A DNA stretch of 51,127 nucleotides from an uncultured Acidobacteriia bacterium (lineage in GTDB: Bacteria; Acidobacteriota; Terriglobia; Bryobacterales; Bryobacteraceae): assembly GCA_903907865.1 (NCBI GenBank), contig CAIVPR010000134.1, forward strand, positions 1-51,127, in the 5' to 3' direction. The notes under the pieces were generated by a model. The model was not told the origin of the DNA and made no database searches. It was given only the letters and a program-made list of their open reading frames with translations. Position 1 is the first letter of the stretch. Every line of letters starts with the position of its first letter. Below are positions 8,801 through 18,300 of this stretch, one piece after another. Both the position numbers and the translations under genes were made by a program.

Positions 8801-10570
8801 TTAGAGACCCGGACGCGGTAGTTTGGCGGGAACAAAGGTCAGGACACCCGTCCGGCGCATCTTGCGCGCGAAGACCTTGTCGCCCGACGTCGCGTAAAGC
8901 GTGTGCAGACCGGGTCCGCCGAACGCCACGCCGCTAACCGGCCCGGCCTGCGGATTGCGCACGATTCCGACCACTCGTCCAGGCTGGTCGCAAATCTGGA
9001 TGCCCTGGGTGGTGGCGACGAACAGGTGCCCGGTGTCCTCGATGGTCATGCCACCCGCGAACTGGGCCCACGTGTCGTCCGGCGCTTCCAAATGGTGGAA
9101 GGGCATGCCGTTCTTCAGGCTGCCATCGGCGTCGATCTGGAAGGACCACACCCAGCGCCCGTCGCGGTCCGAAACGTCGAGCAGGTGCTCGTCCGGCGAA
9201 AGGTGGACGCCCATGGGGGCGTTGATGTTCGCACCCGGAGTGCTCTGGAACGCGACTCTCCGCTTCTTGTCGCCATCCAGCAGCCAGACACGCTGCGAGC
9301 CGGGATCGGTGTAGTAAATCCGACCGGTGCTGGTGACCGCCACGTCGCGCGCCTCGATGCCGGAGGCGATCACCGACTGGCTGCCTTGCGGGTTGAAGGC
9401 CAGGATGCTCTTCTTGACCGCCACGTAGAGGCGACCGTCGGGACCGAACATCATCCCGGTCACCCCGGCCATGTAGTCCTGAAAGACGACCGGCTTTCCA
9501 TCGGGGCCGAGCTTGTAGATTTTGCCGCCTTTGGCGTCCGCAAAGAAGAGGGTGCCGTCCTTGTCGACAGCCGGAGCCACGGCCTGCCCGTACCCTTGGC
9601 CGACGACCTGCCAGTCGGAGTCGGGATCGAGGAAATCAGTGATGTAGTGGCGGATGCCGGGTCCGCCTTTGGAGGCCGTGATCGGCTTGGGGTATTCGCG
9701 CCAGACCCAGCGGAGGGCCTCGGGCAGGATGGAATTGCCGTGGCGTCCGCTGTGGCCCTCGGTGCCGATGACGAATTTGGCGTCGTAACCGGAGTATTCG
9801 AGCGAGCTGTAGACGAGCTGGTTGGCCTGGAACCAGGAGCCGCCGTAGATGCTCTGGTCGTTGGAGCCGTCCTGCATGAAGATGCGGAGGGGCTTGGGCT
9901 CCACCTTGCGGATCAGGTTGGCAAGTTGGTCGCCGCCACGCAAGTTGGCGAAGCTGCCGATGTAGCTGATGACGCGGTGGAAGGAATCGGGCCGTTCCCA
10001 AGCTGCGACGAAGGCTGCGATGCCGCCGGAACTGCCGCCGATGAGGCCGCGGTCGTCGGGGTTGGTGGAGATCTTGACGTTCAGGCGCTTCTCGACTTCG
10101 GGGACCAGGTCCTCAATGAGGAAGCGGGCGTAGGCGGGGCCGAGGCCGTCGTATTCGAGGCTGCGGTGGTAGCGGGCCATCTGGGCATCGTTGAGAGCCG
10201 GGGTGACGCCGGGGTCGACAAAGATGCCGATGGTCACGGGCATGGAGCCGTCGGCGATCAGGTTGTCCATGACGGTCGGCGCGTGGGCTCCGTTGCCGGT
10301 GACGGACGCATAGCCACCGCCGTCCTGGTAGATCATGACGCAGGCGGGCTTTGCACCGTCGTACTGGGCGGGGACGTAGACGGAAACCGCGCGCGAGGTT
10401 CCGGGAAAGACGCGGCTGGTTTCGTAGGTGAACTTGGTTACCTTGCCCTGGGGAACGCCGGGCTTGGGCTGGGCGTCGGGTCCGAGCATGTAGGCCGGAT
10501 TCTGGGGGATCTGCTGGGCGAGGGCAGTACCTAGGGCAAACAAGGCGAGGACGGAGAAGCGGGGCTGCAT
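8801..10570 (-). CDS. Two-domain secreted protein: alpha/beta-hydrolase esterase fused to SMP-30/gluconolactonase propeller
   Basis: ATG 10570 gives a signal peptide (SVLALFALGTALAQ). Residues about 50-290 are an esterase-D/enterochelin-esterase-like alpha/beta hydrolase: VSVYVPAQYD, CVMIYQDGGGY, and nucleophile elbow GGSSGG with Ser 180 or so, with a His candidate in GTEGHSGRHG. From about residue 310 to the end is an SMP-30/gluconolaconase-like six-bladed propeller: QAVAPAVDKDGTLFFADA, VTGMMFGPDGRLYVAV, RIYYTDPGSQ and MGVHLSPDEHLLDVSD. The two activities could act in sequence on an ester and a lactone, for example on plant-derived sugar esters, but this is inference. It lies between the GNAT gene (20 bases upstream) and the amidohydrolase (2 bases downstream). 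Confidence 0.9.
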   Translation of the reverse strand: MQPRFSVLALFALGTALAQQIPQNPAYMLGPDAQPKPGVPQGKVTKFTYETSRVFPGTSRAVSVYVPAQYDGAKPACVMIYQDGGGYASVTGNGAHAPTVMDNLIADGSMPVTIGIFVDPGVTPALNDAQMARYHRSLEYDGLGPAYARFLIEDLVPEVEKRLNVKISTNPDDRGLIGGSSGGIAAFVAAWERPDSFHRVISYIGSFANLRGGDQLANLIRKVEPKPLRIFMQDGSNDQSIYGGSWFQANQLVYSSLEYSGYDAKFVIGTEGHSGRHGNSILPEALRWVWREYPKPITASKGGPGIRHYITDFLDPDSDWQVVGQGYGQAVAPAVDKDGTLFFADAKGGKIYKLGPDGKPVVFQDYMAGVTGMMFGPDGRLYVAVKKSILAFNPQGSQSVIASGIEARDVAVTSTGRIYYTDPGSQRVWLLDGDKKRRVAFQSTPGANINAPMGVHLSPDEHLLDVSDRDGRWVWSFQIDADGSLKNGMPFHHLEAPDDTWAQFAGGMTIEDTGHLFVATTQGIQICDQPGRVVGIVRNPQAGPVSGVAFGGPGLHTLYATSGDKVFARKMRRTGVLTFVPAKLPRPGL

Positions 10571-10590
10571 GGGCGTAAGTCCGAATTCTA

Positions 10591-10977
10591 TCAAGGACAT
10601 ACAGACAGTTTCTTGACCAGCCCTTGGCCTGAGGGATGGAACCCCTGCTTGGCGTAGAAGCCGGCGAATTCCGGGGGCGGATCGGCCAGCACCGTGGCGA
10701 TATGACCGGTACGACCGAGCTCCTTCATGCGGTACATCAAGAGGAATCGGCCGAGGCCCATGCGGCGGAAATCGGGGTGGATGGTGCCCCAGCGGAGGGT
10801 GGCCGACGACGGGGAGTCGAGGGAGAAGCCGCCGCAGCCGACGATCCGGTCGTCGTGTTCCATGACGAAATAGGTACCGGGGGCTTTGAGGAACTCCGCG
10901 AGTGCGGTCTGGAGGGGCGGGGCGCAGCAGGAGAGGCAGGCGTCGCGGTCGGAATCGCGGTAGGGGCGGAAGTCCAT
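10591..10977 (-). CDS. GNAT-family N-acetyltransferase
   Basis: A 128-residue single GNAT domain that would acetylate a small molecule or amine with acetyl-CoA. It starts FRPYRDSDRD, a common GNAT opening. The acetyl-CoA-binding motif A is TIHPDFRRMGLGRFLL (R-R-M-G-L-G), and AGFYAKQGFHPSG is the C-terminal motif B. ATG 10977 was chosen because the longer open frame reads through the divergent CapA promoter region and its upstream residues are not GNAT-like. It is first in a minus operon with the esterase fusion and the deacylase. Substrate unknown. Confidence 0.85.
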   Translation of the reverse strand: MDFRPYRDSDRDACLSCCAPPLQTALAEFLKAPGTYFVMEHDDRIVGCGGFSLDSPSSATLRWGTIHPDFRRMGLGRFLLMYRMKELGRTGHIATVLADPPPEFAGFYAKQGFHPSGQGLVKKLSVCP

Positions 10978-11092
10978 GCCTGATTCTACACGTCCCATGG
11001 ATCGTAGAAGCGGCAGTTGCATTGCGCCTCGGCGGAGAACAAGACCTTGCTGCACCGGTTGGGAACGGAATCCGTTTGAGATCATTCTACGA

Positions 11093-11998
11093 GTGCGCCG
11101 CCGAAGATTTCTGACGTTCGCAACTCTTGGCATGCGGGCATCCGCGCAGCTCGCGCCCCGCACCACCCTGCTGTTCGGCGGCGACATCATGCTGTGCCGG
11201 TACGTGGGCGAGATGGCAAGGCGCAAGCAGGATCCGACGCTGCCGTTCCGGGAGATCGCCGGGCGCATGGCCGCAGCCGACATCACATTCGCCAACCTGG
11301 AGTCGCCGTTTTCGGACAAAGGCCGTCCGGTATTCTCCGGCATGGTCTTCAAGGCGGAGCCCGAAATGGTGGAGGGGCTGAAACTGGCGGGCATCGACGT
11401 GGTTTCCACAGCAAACAACCATGCGCGGGACCGGGATGGGTACGGCATCGAATACACGTTGAAGCTGTTGGCGGACAACGGGATCGCGACAACGGGGACC
11501 GGGGCTACCGAGGAGGAAGCCCACACGGGGGCGGTTCTGGTGCGCAACGGCATCCGGTTCGGCTTCCTCGGATACGCGCAGGACCCCAACAACGGTAACC
11601 ACACGGACGTGGAGCCGCGCGTCTGCGCCATGGACATCGCGAGGATGCGGCAGGACGTGGCGTCGATGCGTGCGCGGGCCGATTTCGTGGTGGTCTCAAT
11701 GCATGCGGGAGTGGAATATTGGACCAAGCCACACCCGCTCCAGAAGGACTTCGCCAAGGCGGCCGTGGAGGCGGGGGCGAAGATCGTGGTGGGCCACCAT
11801 CCGCACGTGGTGCAGCCCTGGGAGCGGATCGGCGAAGCGGTGGTTTTCTATTCGCTGGGGAACTTGGTGTTCGACCAGTACGAGCGGAAGGAGACGCGGC
11901 GCGGGATGGTTGCCGAGGTCACGGTGGTCGGGACGGGCATCGCGGACGTGACGACGCAAGAGGTTGTGATGGCGGACGGCATTACCCGGCTGGTGTGA
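11093..11998 (+). CDS. CapA-type metallophosphatase-like protein (poly-gamma-glutamate/capsule synthesis family)
   Basis: About 301 residues with the full PGA_cap pattern: LLFGGDIMLCRYV, ITFANLESPF, VVSTANNHARDRDGYG, VVSMHAGVEYW, VVGHHPHVVQPWE and FYSLGNLVFDQ. Asp, Asn and His in these motifs are the metal ligands of the calcineurin-like fold. GTG 11093 was chosen because it begins RRRRFLTFATLG, which resembles a twin-arginine signal, although the hydrophobic stretch is short. The family acts in polyglutamate or capsule synthesis, but isolated copies such as this, without a capB/capC partner, may be phosphoesterases. The hydroxyacid dehydrogenase starts 37 bases downstream, so cotranscription is likely. 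Confidence 0.88.
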   Translation: MRRRRFLTFATLGMRASAQLAPRTTLLFGGDIMLCRYVGEMARRKQDPTLPFREIAGRMAAADITFANLESPFSDKGRPVFSGMVFKAEPEMVEGLKLAGIDVVSTANNHARDRDGYGIEYTLKLLADNGIATTGTGATEEEAHTGAVLVRNGIRFGFLGYAQDPNNGNHTDVEPRVCAMDIARMRQDVASMRARADFVVVSMHAGVEYWTKPHPLQKDFAKAAVEAGAKIVVGHHPHVVQPWERIGEAVVFYSLGNLVFDQYERKETRRGMVAEVTVVGTGIADVTTQEVVMADGITRLV

Positions 11999-12035
11999 CC
12001 GCTGCAATTCAGGCGCGGGTATATGCTGTTCTGGA

Positions 12036-13079
12036 ATGCCTCCGGTTCCCCGTTTCCGCATCGGCCTGTCTGCCGATTTCCTTAAAGACGACGGCAACCC
12101 CGCCTTTCCCGACATTGGCTTGTCTCTGCTGGACAACCAGCCCGACCTCGCGTATGAATTCCTGGCGGAGTACCGGCCCGAATATGTCCCCGAGCAACTC
12201 GCTGGCTACGACGTCTTGCTATCACTCAAGCCTCGTGTTACGGCCGCCTCGCTGGAGGGTGTCACGCAGCTGGCAGCCATCGGGCGCTGCGGAGTGGGGT
12301 ACGACAACGTCGACCTCCGCGCCTGCACGGAACGGGACATCGCGGTCTACATCACACCCCAAGGAGTGGTCCGTCCGATGGCGGAGTCCATCGTATTGAT
12401 GGTGCTGGCGCTGTCGCACAGGCTCGTCCGCAAAGACCGGCTGGTGCGCCAAGGCAGGTGGGCGGAAAGCACGCTGCCGCTGGGGCAGGAGCCGCGCGAC
12501 CGCGTCATCGGGACGATCGGGTATGGCAACATCGCACGCGAGGCAGTGCGGCTGCTACGGCAATTCGCGCCTGCCCGCGTGTTGGCATTCGACCCGTTCG
12601 TGGCGCAAGGTGACGCGTCGGGCGTCGAGTTGGTGGGGTTGGACGAGCTGCTGCGGGAATCAGACTACGTCCTGGTCAACTGCCCGCTGATGCCCGAAAC
12701 GCGGGGCTTGATCGGCGCGCGCGAACTGGCATTGATGAAACCGGGCGCGTATCTGGTCAACACGGCGCGGGGGCCCATTGTGGATGAAACCGCGCTGATC
12801 GAGGCCCTGAAAGCGGGCACCATCGCCGGGGCGGCGCTCGACGTCTTCGAGAAGGAACCGCTCCCCGCCGATTCGCCGCTTACGGGGCTAGACAACGTGA
12901 TATTGACGTCGCACTCCATCGGGTGGACGGGCGAGCTCTTCCGGGATATGGGCCGAATCGACTGCGAGGGAGCCTTGGCTGTTTGGCGCGGCGAGGCGCC
13001 GGAGAATGTGGTCAACAAGGATGTACTGAATCGCCCCGGCTTCCTTGCGAAGCTGGAGGCATACCGGGGGAGAAAATGA
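12036..13079 (+). CDS. D-2-hydroxyacid dehydrogenase, NAD-dependent
   Basis: Cytosolic oxidoreductase of 347 residues in the phosphoglycerate/D-lactate dehydrogenase family, which interconverts 2-oxo acids and 2-hydroxy acids. The Rossmann motif is VIGTIGYGNIAREA. The catalytic Arg lies in VNTARGPIVDE, Glu in DVFEKEPLP and His in TSHSIGW. The N-terminal substrate domain contains RCGVGYDNVDLRAC and TPQGVVRPMAESI. It lacks the C-terminal ACT domain of SerA. It overlaps the aldolase gene by ATGA, so the two probably serve one pathway; the aldolase would release pyruvate plus an aldehyde or a related 2-oxo acid that this enzyme could handle. That link is inferred. Confidence 0.93.
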   Translation: MPPVPRFRIGLSADFLKDDGNPAFPDIGLSLLDNQPDLAYEFLAEYRPEYVPEQLAGYDVLLSLKPRVTAASLEGVTQLAAIGRCGVGYDNVDLRACTERDIAVYITPQGVVRPMAESIVLMVLALSHRLVRKDRLVRQGRWAESTLPLGQEPRDRVIGTIGYGNIAREAVRLLRQFAPARVLAFDPFVAQGDASGVELVGLDELLRESDYVLVNCPLMPETRGLIGARELALMKPGAYLVNTARGPIVDETALIEALKAGTIAGAALDVFEKEPLPADSPLTGLDNVILTSHSIGWTGELFRDMGRIDCEGALAVWRGEAPENVVNKDVLNRPGFLAKLEAYRGRK

Positions 13080-13843
13080 ACGTCTTCCTAGAGAAGCTTC
13101 GCGCAGGCGACGTCGTGCTCGGCCAGATGGTGATGGACCTGTTCAGTCCGGGCATCGGTCCGATGCTGGCCGCGTGCGGACTCGACTTCGTCATCTACGA
13201 CATGGAGCACGGGCGGTGCGACATCCGGCTGGTTGCGGAAATGATCGCGTCGTGCCGCGGGACGGGGATCACCCCGCTGGTGCGGGCGTCGGACATCGAA
13301 TCGGCACCGCTGTCCAGACTGCTGGATCTGGGCGCGATGGGCGTTCTGGTGCCGCGGGTGGAGACGCGGGCGCAAGCCGAGCACATCGTGGCGGAACTCA
13401 AGTACGCGCCCCAAGGCAAGCGCGGCGTGGCGCTGGGCTTCGCGCACGACCTCTACCAGGCGCAGGGGGCCGGGTACTTGGCCCGGGCCAATGCCGAAAC
13501 CGCCGTCATCCCTCTGCTGGAAACGGCCACGGCGTTCGAGAACTTGGAGGAGATCCTGTCGGTTCCGGGCATAGATGTGGCGTGGCTGGGCCACTACGAC
13601 CTGACGACGTCGATGGGCATTCCGGCCCAGTTCGACCATCCACGATTCCTGCAGGCCAAGACGAGGCTGGCGGAGGTCGCGAGGAAGCACGGCGTCGCGG
13701 CAGGCTTCCTGCCCCCCAACCCGGCCGTCGCACGCGATTGGATTCGCGATGGCTACCGGGCGATCAGCCTCAACAGCGATGTCGGCTTGTTCATGGACGG
13801 AGTCCGCAGTTTCCGCTCGGCGGTTTCGGAGGCCAAGAGGTAG
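13076..13843 (+). CDS. HpcH/HpaI-family aldolase
   Basis: A 255-residue class II (metal-dependent) aldolase of the HpcH/HpaI/2-keto-3-deoxy-L-rhamnonate aldolase type. VIYDMEHGRCD carries the catalytic base region, TPLVRAS and GVLVPRVETRAQAE follow, and VIPLLETATAFENLEEIL supplies a metal-ligand Glu region. GIDVAWLGHYDLTTSMG supplies the Asp. ATG 13076 overlaps the preceding stop (ATGA) and is preceded by GGGGGAGAAA. The enzyme cleaves 2-keto-3-deoxy acids to pyruvate and an aldehyde. The physiological substrate is not visible. Confidence 0.92.
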   Translation: MNVFLEKLRAGDVVLGQMVMDLFSPGIGPMLAACGLDFVIYDMEHGRCDIRLVAEMIASCRGTGITPLVRASDIESAPLSRLLDLGAMGVLVPRVETRAQAEHIVAELKYAPQGKRGVALGFAHDLYQAQGAGYLARANAETAVIPLLETATAFENLEEILSVPGIDVAWLGHYDLTTSMGIPAQFDHPRFLQAKTRLAEVARKHGVAAGFLPPNPAVARDWIRDGYRAISLNSDVGLFMDGVRSFRSAVSEAKR

Positions 13844-13964
13844 GGGCCGCTCGCCCGAAGAAGCACTCCCTTGCGGTCGTGGCTCGGCAAGATGCTGATC
13901 TGCGAAGCCACGATCACGAGAGAACCGAGATGCGCGGTGGCATTGGCAACTGCCGTTCTTCGAA

Positions 13965-14378
13965 TCAGTGCTCTTTGTTCATTGTGATTGCACCGACGCG
14001 GTCGTAAATCCACTTGGAAGGCCTGTGGTGCTGGGCGGAGAACGTCCCCACAAGAGCCCCGGCCTTCAGTTCCAGCTTCCAACGCAGCGGCTCGCCACCT
14101 TCGAAATCCAAGTAGTAGTAGACGTTGACCTTGGGCCCGGACTGCTGCACATCCACCTTGGCCCCAACCTTGCCTGTCTTGTCAACGCGGTAGCCCGTGA
14201 GCTTGCCGTCCTCCAGCCGGATTTCCAGCGTCTGCTTTTCCTGACGCTTGGTGCCGGCCTCGTCGGTGGTGTCGGCGGTGCCGACCCAACGGCCGGTAAC
14301 ATCGGGATCGGGGGCCTGGGCCGAAAGTCCGGCAGCGAGGAGCAGGCCGAGGGCGAATTGTCTGGTGGTGAGTTTCAT
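13965..14378 (-). CDS. Small secreted protein of unknown function (137 aa)
   Basis: A clear signal peptide (FALGLLLAAGLSAQAPDPD) is followed by a beta-rich domain with GRWVGTADT, LEIRLEDGKLTGYRV, KVNVYYYLDFEG and LRWKLELKAGALVGTF. The alternating strand pattern looks like a small calycin or lipocalin-like barrel, a guess from shape only. ATG 14378 follows AAGG; an in-frame GTG directly precedes it. It stands alone on the minus strand, convergent with the aldolase. Confidence 0.75.
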   Translation of the reverse strand: MKLTTRQFALGLLLAAGLSAQAPDPDVTGRWVGTADTTDEAGTKRQEKQTLEIRLEDGKLTGYRVDKTGKVGAKVDVQQSGPKVNVYYYLDFEGGEPLRWKLELKAGALVGTFSAQHHRPSKWIYDRVGAITMNKEH

Positions 14379-14440
14379 CACCTTGCACTATATCGAATTC
14401 CCAGCGCTCGCGGGACAACTGCCAATATGATTTGTTGGCT

Positions 14441-14935
14441 CTAGCGGGCTAGCATCGATACGAGGAAGGCTTGGGCTTCGGGCGTTTCGCGGATCGCGCT
14501 CCAAGCGGCAAAGGCGCGCTCGACCGTGTCGATCTGGGCGAACACGGTAAAGGGCGTCCATTCGGCTGCGGTATCGTAGTCGGCGTCGTGCCGTGCACCT
14601 TGGGCGTCGATGAACGATTGGGCGACCCGCCGCAAATTACGGGCAACTTCAGGTTCAGGTGCGTCCACTCCCCTAGCACGACCCTTGGCCTCTCTATTGA
14701 GCCGGGCGACCGTACGTTCCGACGCGGTTTTCAACCTAGGGTGTTCAAAGATGCGGCCAAGCACCGGGCGGAACTCCGGTCGATACCAGTTCAACGTAGC
14801 TTCAGAAATCAAGAGGTGAAAGAGGGCATAATACGCGGTTGAGACGGCTCTCCGAAGCGTGGCTTGGCGTGGTGTCTCGCCGTCCAGCTCGGTCAGTTGT
14901 CGCGCCAAGGTGAGCAGATCGGTTGCGTGAGTCAT
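14441..14935 (-). CDS. HEPN-domain protein (UPF0332-like), second gene of a two-gene module
   Basis: 164 residues, all helical. Two family-typical stretches are RRAVSTAYYALFHLLISEA near residues 28-46 and the C-terminal ARHDADYD (R..ADY pattern), as in UPF0332-type HEPN proteins. HEPN proteins are commonly RNA-cleaving toxins or nucleotide-binding partners in toxin-antitoxin and defence systems. ATG 14935 lies 4 bases after the stop of the partner gene, so the pair is coupled. A longer open frame upstream overlaps the partner and is not likely to be used. Whether the R-H-D-A-D-Y motif supports RNase activity cannot be decided by reading. Confidence 0.78.
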   Translation of the reverse strand: MTHATDLLTLARQLTELDGETPRQATLRRAVSTAYYALFHLLISEATLNWYRPEFRPVLGRIFEHPRLKTASERTVARLNREAKGRARGVDAPEPEVARNLRRVAQSFIDAQGARHDADYDTAAEWTPFTVFAQIDTVERAFAAWSAIRETPEAQAFLVSMLAR

Positions 14936-14939
14936 CGAA

Positions 14940-15260
14940 TCAGTCCCAAGCTGGGTCACGAAGGCGAGCTTGCTCGGAGGCGAGCCTGTAGTCAAAATAG
15001 GGCCAAACACCCCACATCTCGAATGGCTCTATTCCGTCCCGAATCGTATCCGCCGCGTGGGTTGCCGTATCCAGCAACCGCTCACGAGACGCGGTCTTAT
15101 CTGCCAGCAGCACCCGAAAATACACCGCAGGCTTGGATCCGTCCCAGTCTTCCCCGACTGTGTACCGCACCCGGACAACATCGGGAGCCAAAGACTTCTC
15201 CACAGCGGCCACGGCGGCGTCGAAATCGCGCTGCTGGATCCATGCACGGGGAACGATCAT
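14940..15260 (-). CDS. HEPN partner protein of unknown function (106 aa)
   Basis: The frame opens with MIVPRAWIQQRDFDAA and continues with VRVRYTVGEDWDG, AVYFRVLLADK and ending LASEQARLRDPAWD. Its fold may be a small alpha/beta domain. Unlike the nucleotidyltransferase partner in MNT-HEPN pairs, I see no G-S-x(3)-G-x(3)-S-D motif, so it is not an obvious active MNT. Start ATG 15260 was preferred over an in-frame TTG at 15284. It is transcribed just after the strong terminator of the receptor gene, so it needs its own promoter. Role as antitoxin or regulator is inferred from gene order only. Confidence 0.7.
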   Translation of the reverse strand: MIVPRAWIQQRDFDAAVAAVEKSLAPDVVRVRYTVGEDWDGSKPAVYFRVLLADKTASRERLLDTATHAADTIRDGIEPFEMWGVWPYFDYRLASEQARLRDPAWD

Positions 15261-15280
15261 GGTTCCATTATCCGCAATCG

Positions 15281-15331
15281 GCAAACAAAAAGAAACGGCG
15301 GGCCGCAGGAGTTACCCTGCGGCCCGCCGTT
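15281..15331 (-). terminator. Strong intrinsic terminator of the TonB receptor gene
   Basis: Arms 15294-15309 and 15316-15331 form a perfect 16-bp GC-rich stem with a 6-nt loop. On the minus strand the stem is followed by a T-rich tract (complement of 15281-15293, TCTTTTTGTTT). It lies 21 bases past the receptor stop and insulates the HEPN pair from receptor transcription. Confidence 0.92.
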
Positions 15332-15352
15332 GTTGGTTTGTATCCGATCCGC

Positions 15353-18300
15353 TTAGAACGTGACGCGGAGTTGGAATTGGACGTGGCGCTCGGTACCGAC
15401 GTTGGCACCGGTCACCTTGCCGAAGAGGCCGTTGCCATTGACAGCGGCAGACGTCCCGTTGGCACCGGCAGCGATCTTGGCATCGCCAATCGACCCGTCA
15501 GGCTGGCTGAACTGGGGCGTGTTGGCCAAGTTGACAGCTTCCGCGCGGAACTGGGCCTTGAACCGTTCCGTAACCGCGATGTCCTTCACGAGAGAGAAGT
15601 CCATGGTGCGGGTGGGCGGACCGGTCTGGCTCTGCAGACCGAGGGTACCCTGCGTGTAGACGCCGGTTGCCGAGTTCTGGTACGCCGGCAGGTAACCGGT
15701 CGTATCGAACCACTGGCCGTTGGTGCCGGGGCTGCGGCCACCGCTCGGAGCGGCGTTCGGGTTGGTCCCGGTGAAGACGCCCAAGCATCGACCCCAGTTG
15801 CCGAGGCAACCGGTGCCGTTGATGCCGAAGGGTTGCCCGGTGCGGAGCGACAGGATGCCGTTCGCATGCCAGCTGCCAATCACCATGTCGGCGGCCTTGC
15901 TGGCGTTGCCAAAGTGCTTCTTGCCCTTGCCGAACGGCAGGTCGTAGTTGAACGACGTGGTCAGGTTGTGGCGGATGTCCCACGCGGCGCTGGAGTAGCC
16001 GGTCGCGTAGTTCGTCGGGTCGGTCGGTCCGAAGTTGCTCGAACCGGAGAGCGGCGTGCCGCTGTTGGCCAATGCGTGGCTCCAAACGTAGGACGTCAGG
16101 AACTGGAGGCCGTTGGAGTAGCGCTTCTCGAGCTTCGAAGAGAACGCGGCGTAGTTGCCATAACCAAAGGTCGAGGTCATGGAGAGACCGGAACCGATGA
16201 TCGAGCTACCAGCCGGTCCACGAACGATGCGGGTGTTGTCGCAGCTCAGGGTGGTGGTGTTGTTGGTGCCGAGGTTCGGGCACGGATCGGAGTTCCACAG
16301 AATCAGCTGGTGGGCCTGGTGGTTGCCTTCGTAGCCGAGTTCGAGGGCCATGTCGCCCGGGAGTTCGCGCTGCACGATGACGTTCCACTTGTGGACCAGC
16401 GGATTGCGGAAATCATTTTGAACGCCGCGGAAGGAAACCGGGGCGGGCAGGGTGAAGACATTGGTCGGGTACCCGCCGGTGAGGCCGTTCGGGAAGTAGT
16501 TGCAGCTGACACCGCCGGAGACGCACTTGGGATCGTTGACGCCCAAGAAGCCGGACACGCCGGAGCCACGCTGCAGGTTGACCGTTTCGTTGAACGGCAC
16601 ACCTTCACCACGGTTCGGGCTACCGCCCTGGTTCTCTTCGCCGCCGTAGAAGATGCCGTAGCCAAGACGGATCACGGTCTTGTTGGCAACCTGGTAGGCT
16701 GCGCCGAAGCGCGGTCCGATGTCAAGCTTGTCCCACGGAATCAGTGTGCTGGGAACCGTGCCGCGGACGACCTTGACGGTCGGGAACGCAGTGGCGAAGT
16801 TCGGAGGCAGGGGCAGATCCTGGTTGCGGCCCTTCGGGATGTAGAGGGTCAGGGTATCCAGGTCGAAGTTCGCCTGGCGACCGAAACGCTCGTCGATCGG
16901 CGACCACAGTTCATAGCGGATGCCGAGGTTCAAGGTCAACTTCGGGGTCACCTTCCAGTCGTCCTGGGCATAGAAGCCGTAGGCGACCTTCTGGGACGAG
17001 ATGAAGTTGGTGGTCGAGATGTTGCCGCTGTCGAGCTGGCCGAGCAGGGCCGACGCGACCGCGTCACCGGTCTGGCTGGAGTTGGTCGGGAAGGCCGACT
17101 GGTTGCCGCTGTAACCGATGTTGCCGTGCGGGTCGGGGACCTGGAAGAACGGGAACTTGATCGGACGGAACTCGCCGCCGAACTTGAAGGCGTGGGAGCC
17201 CTTGCTGAACGCGACGTTCTGCACGAAGTCCCAAACGTTGTTGTATTCCTTGGTGGGAATCCAGTCGTTGGCACCGGTCTGCTGGTAGCCGGAGATGGAG
17301 ATCTGCGGCAGGCCGCCGTTGTTGGCCGTAGCAGTGGTCGGGTTGTAGCCGCCGATGCCGAACGCCGTAAAGAGATCCTTGTCCGGGTTGGCACCGAGGC
17401 GCGAGGTGACGAGGCGGGTGAAGCCGACGCGGGTTTCGGAGATCAGGGTCGGGGTCCACACGCGGCTCCAGCTGATCTGGGCGTTGCGGGAGAGGTCGAT
17501 TTCCTGGGCACCGTTGAAGTCGGCACCGTCGATCGCCAGCGAGGAGCCGGAGAAGGGCGAACCGCTGGTCTTGCTGGTGTTGGACCAGCTCATGGAACCG
17601 AAGATGGTGTCCTTGTCGGACAGGCGGTAGTCGACGCGACCGTCACCCTGCTGGGTGGTTTGGCCGCCGGGCGAGACGAAGTAGAAGTCGCGGGCCGGGG
17701 TGTTGCCTGTGATGATGGGCTGGTTGGTGGCCGGATAGAGCTGCAGGATCTTGTTGAAGGCGGGATCGAAGCGGCTTTGGGGAACGATGTTGCCCGGGAA
17801 CGAGGAGCGCGACAGCGGAGTCACGCCATCGGCCATGTAGGTGGTCGACTTGGCATCGTAGATCGCGCCCTTGACGAGCGAAACCGGGTTACCGGCTGCG
17901 TCGTTGACGTTGACGGCGGGTCCGAGGAGGCTCGAGAAGTCACCCTGCTTAAAGGCTGCGGTCGGGATCGTCAAGAAGCCCGAGCGGCCGAGGCCTGCAA
18001 CGGAACCACCGGACGAGATGATCTTGGTGCCCTGGTAGTCGCCGAACATGAAGAGCTTGTTCTTCTTGATCGGGCCGCCGGCTGTGGCGCCGAACTGGTT
18101 CTGGATCACTGGACCACGGCCGACGCCCGCGGTGTTGTTGTTCCACGAGTTGGCGTTGAGGTCGCGGTTCTGGAGGATTTCAAACAAGCTGCCGTGCAAC
18201 TGGTTGGTGCCGGACTTGAGGTTGACGTTGATCACGCCACCGGCCGCGCGACCGTATTCCGCGTTGTAGCCGTTGGTGATGATGCTCATTTCGCCGATCG

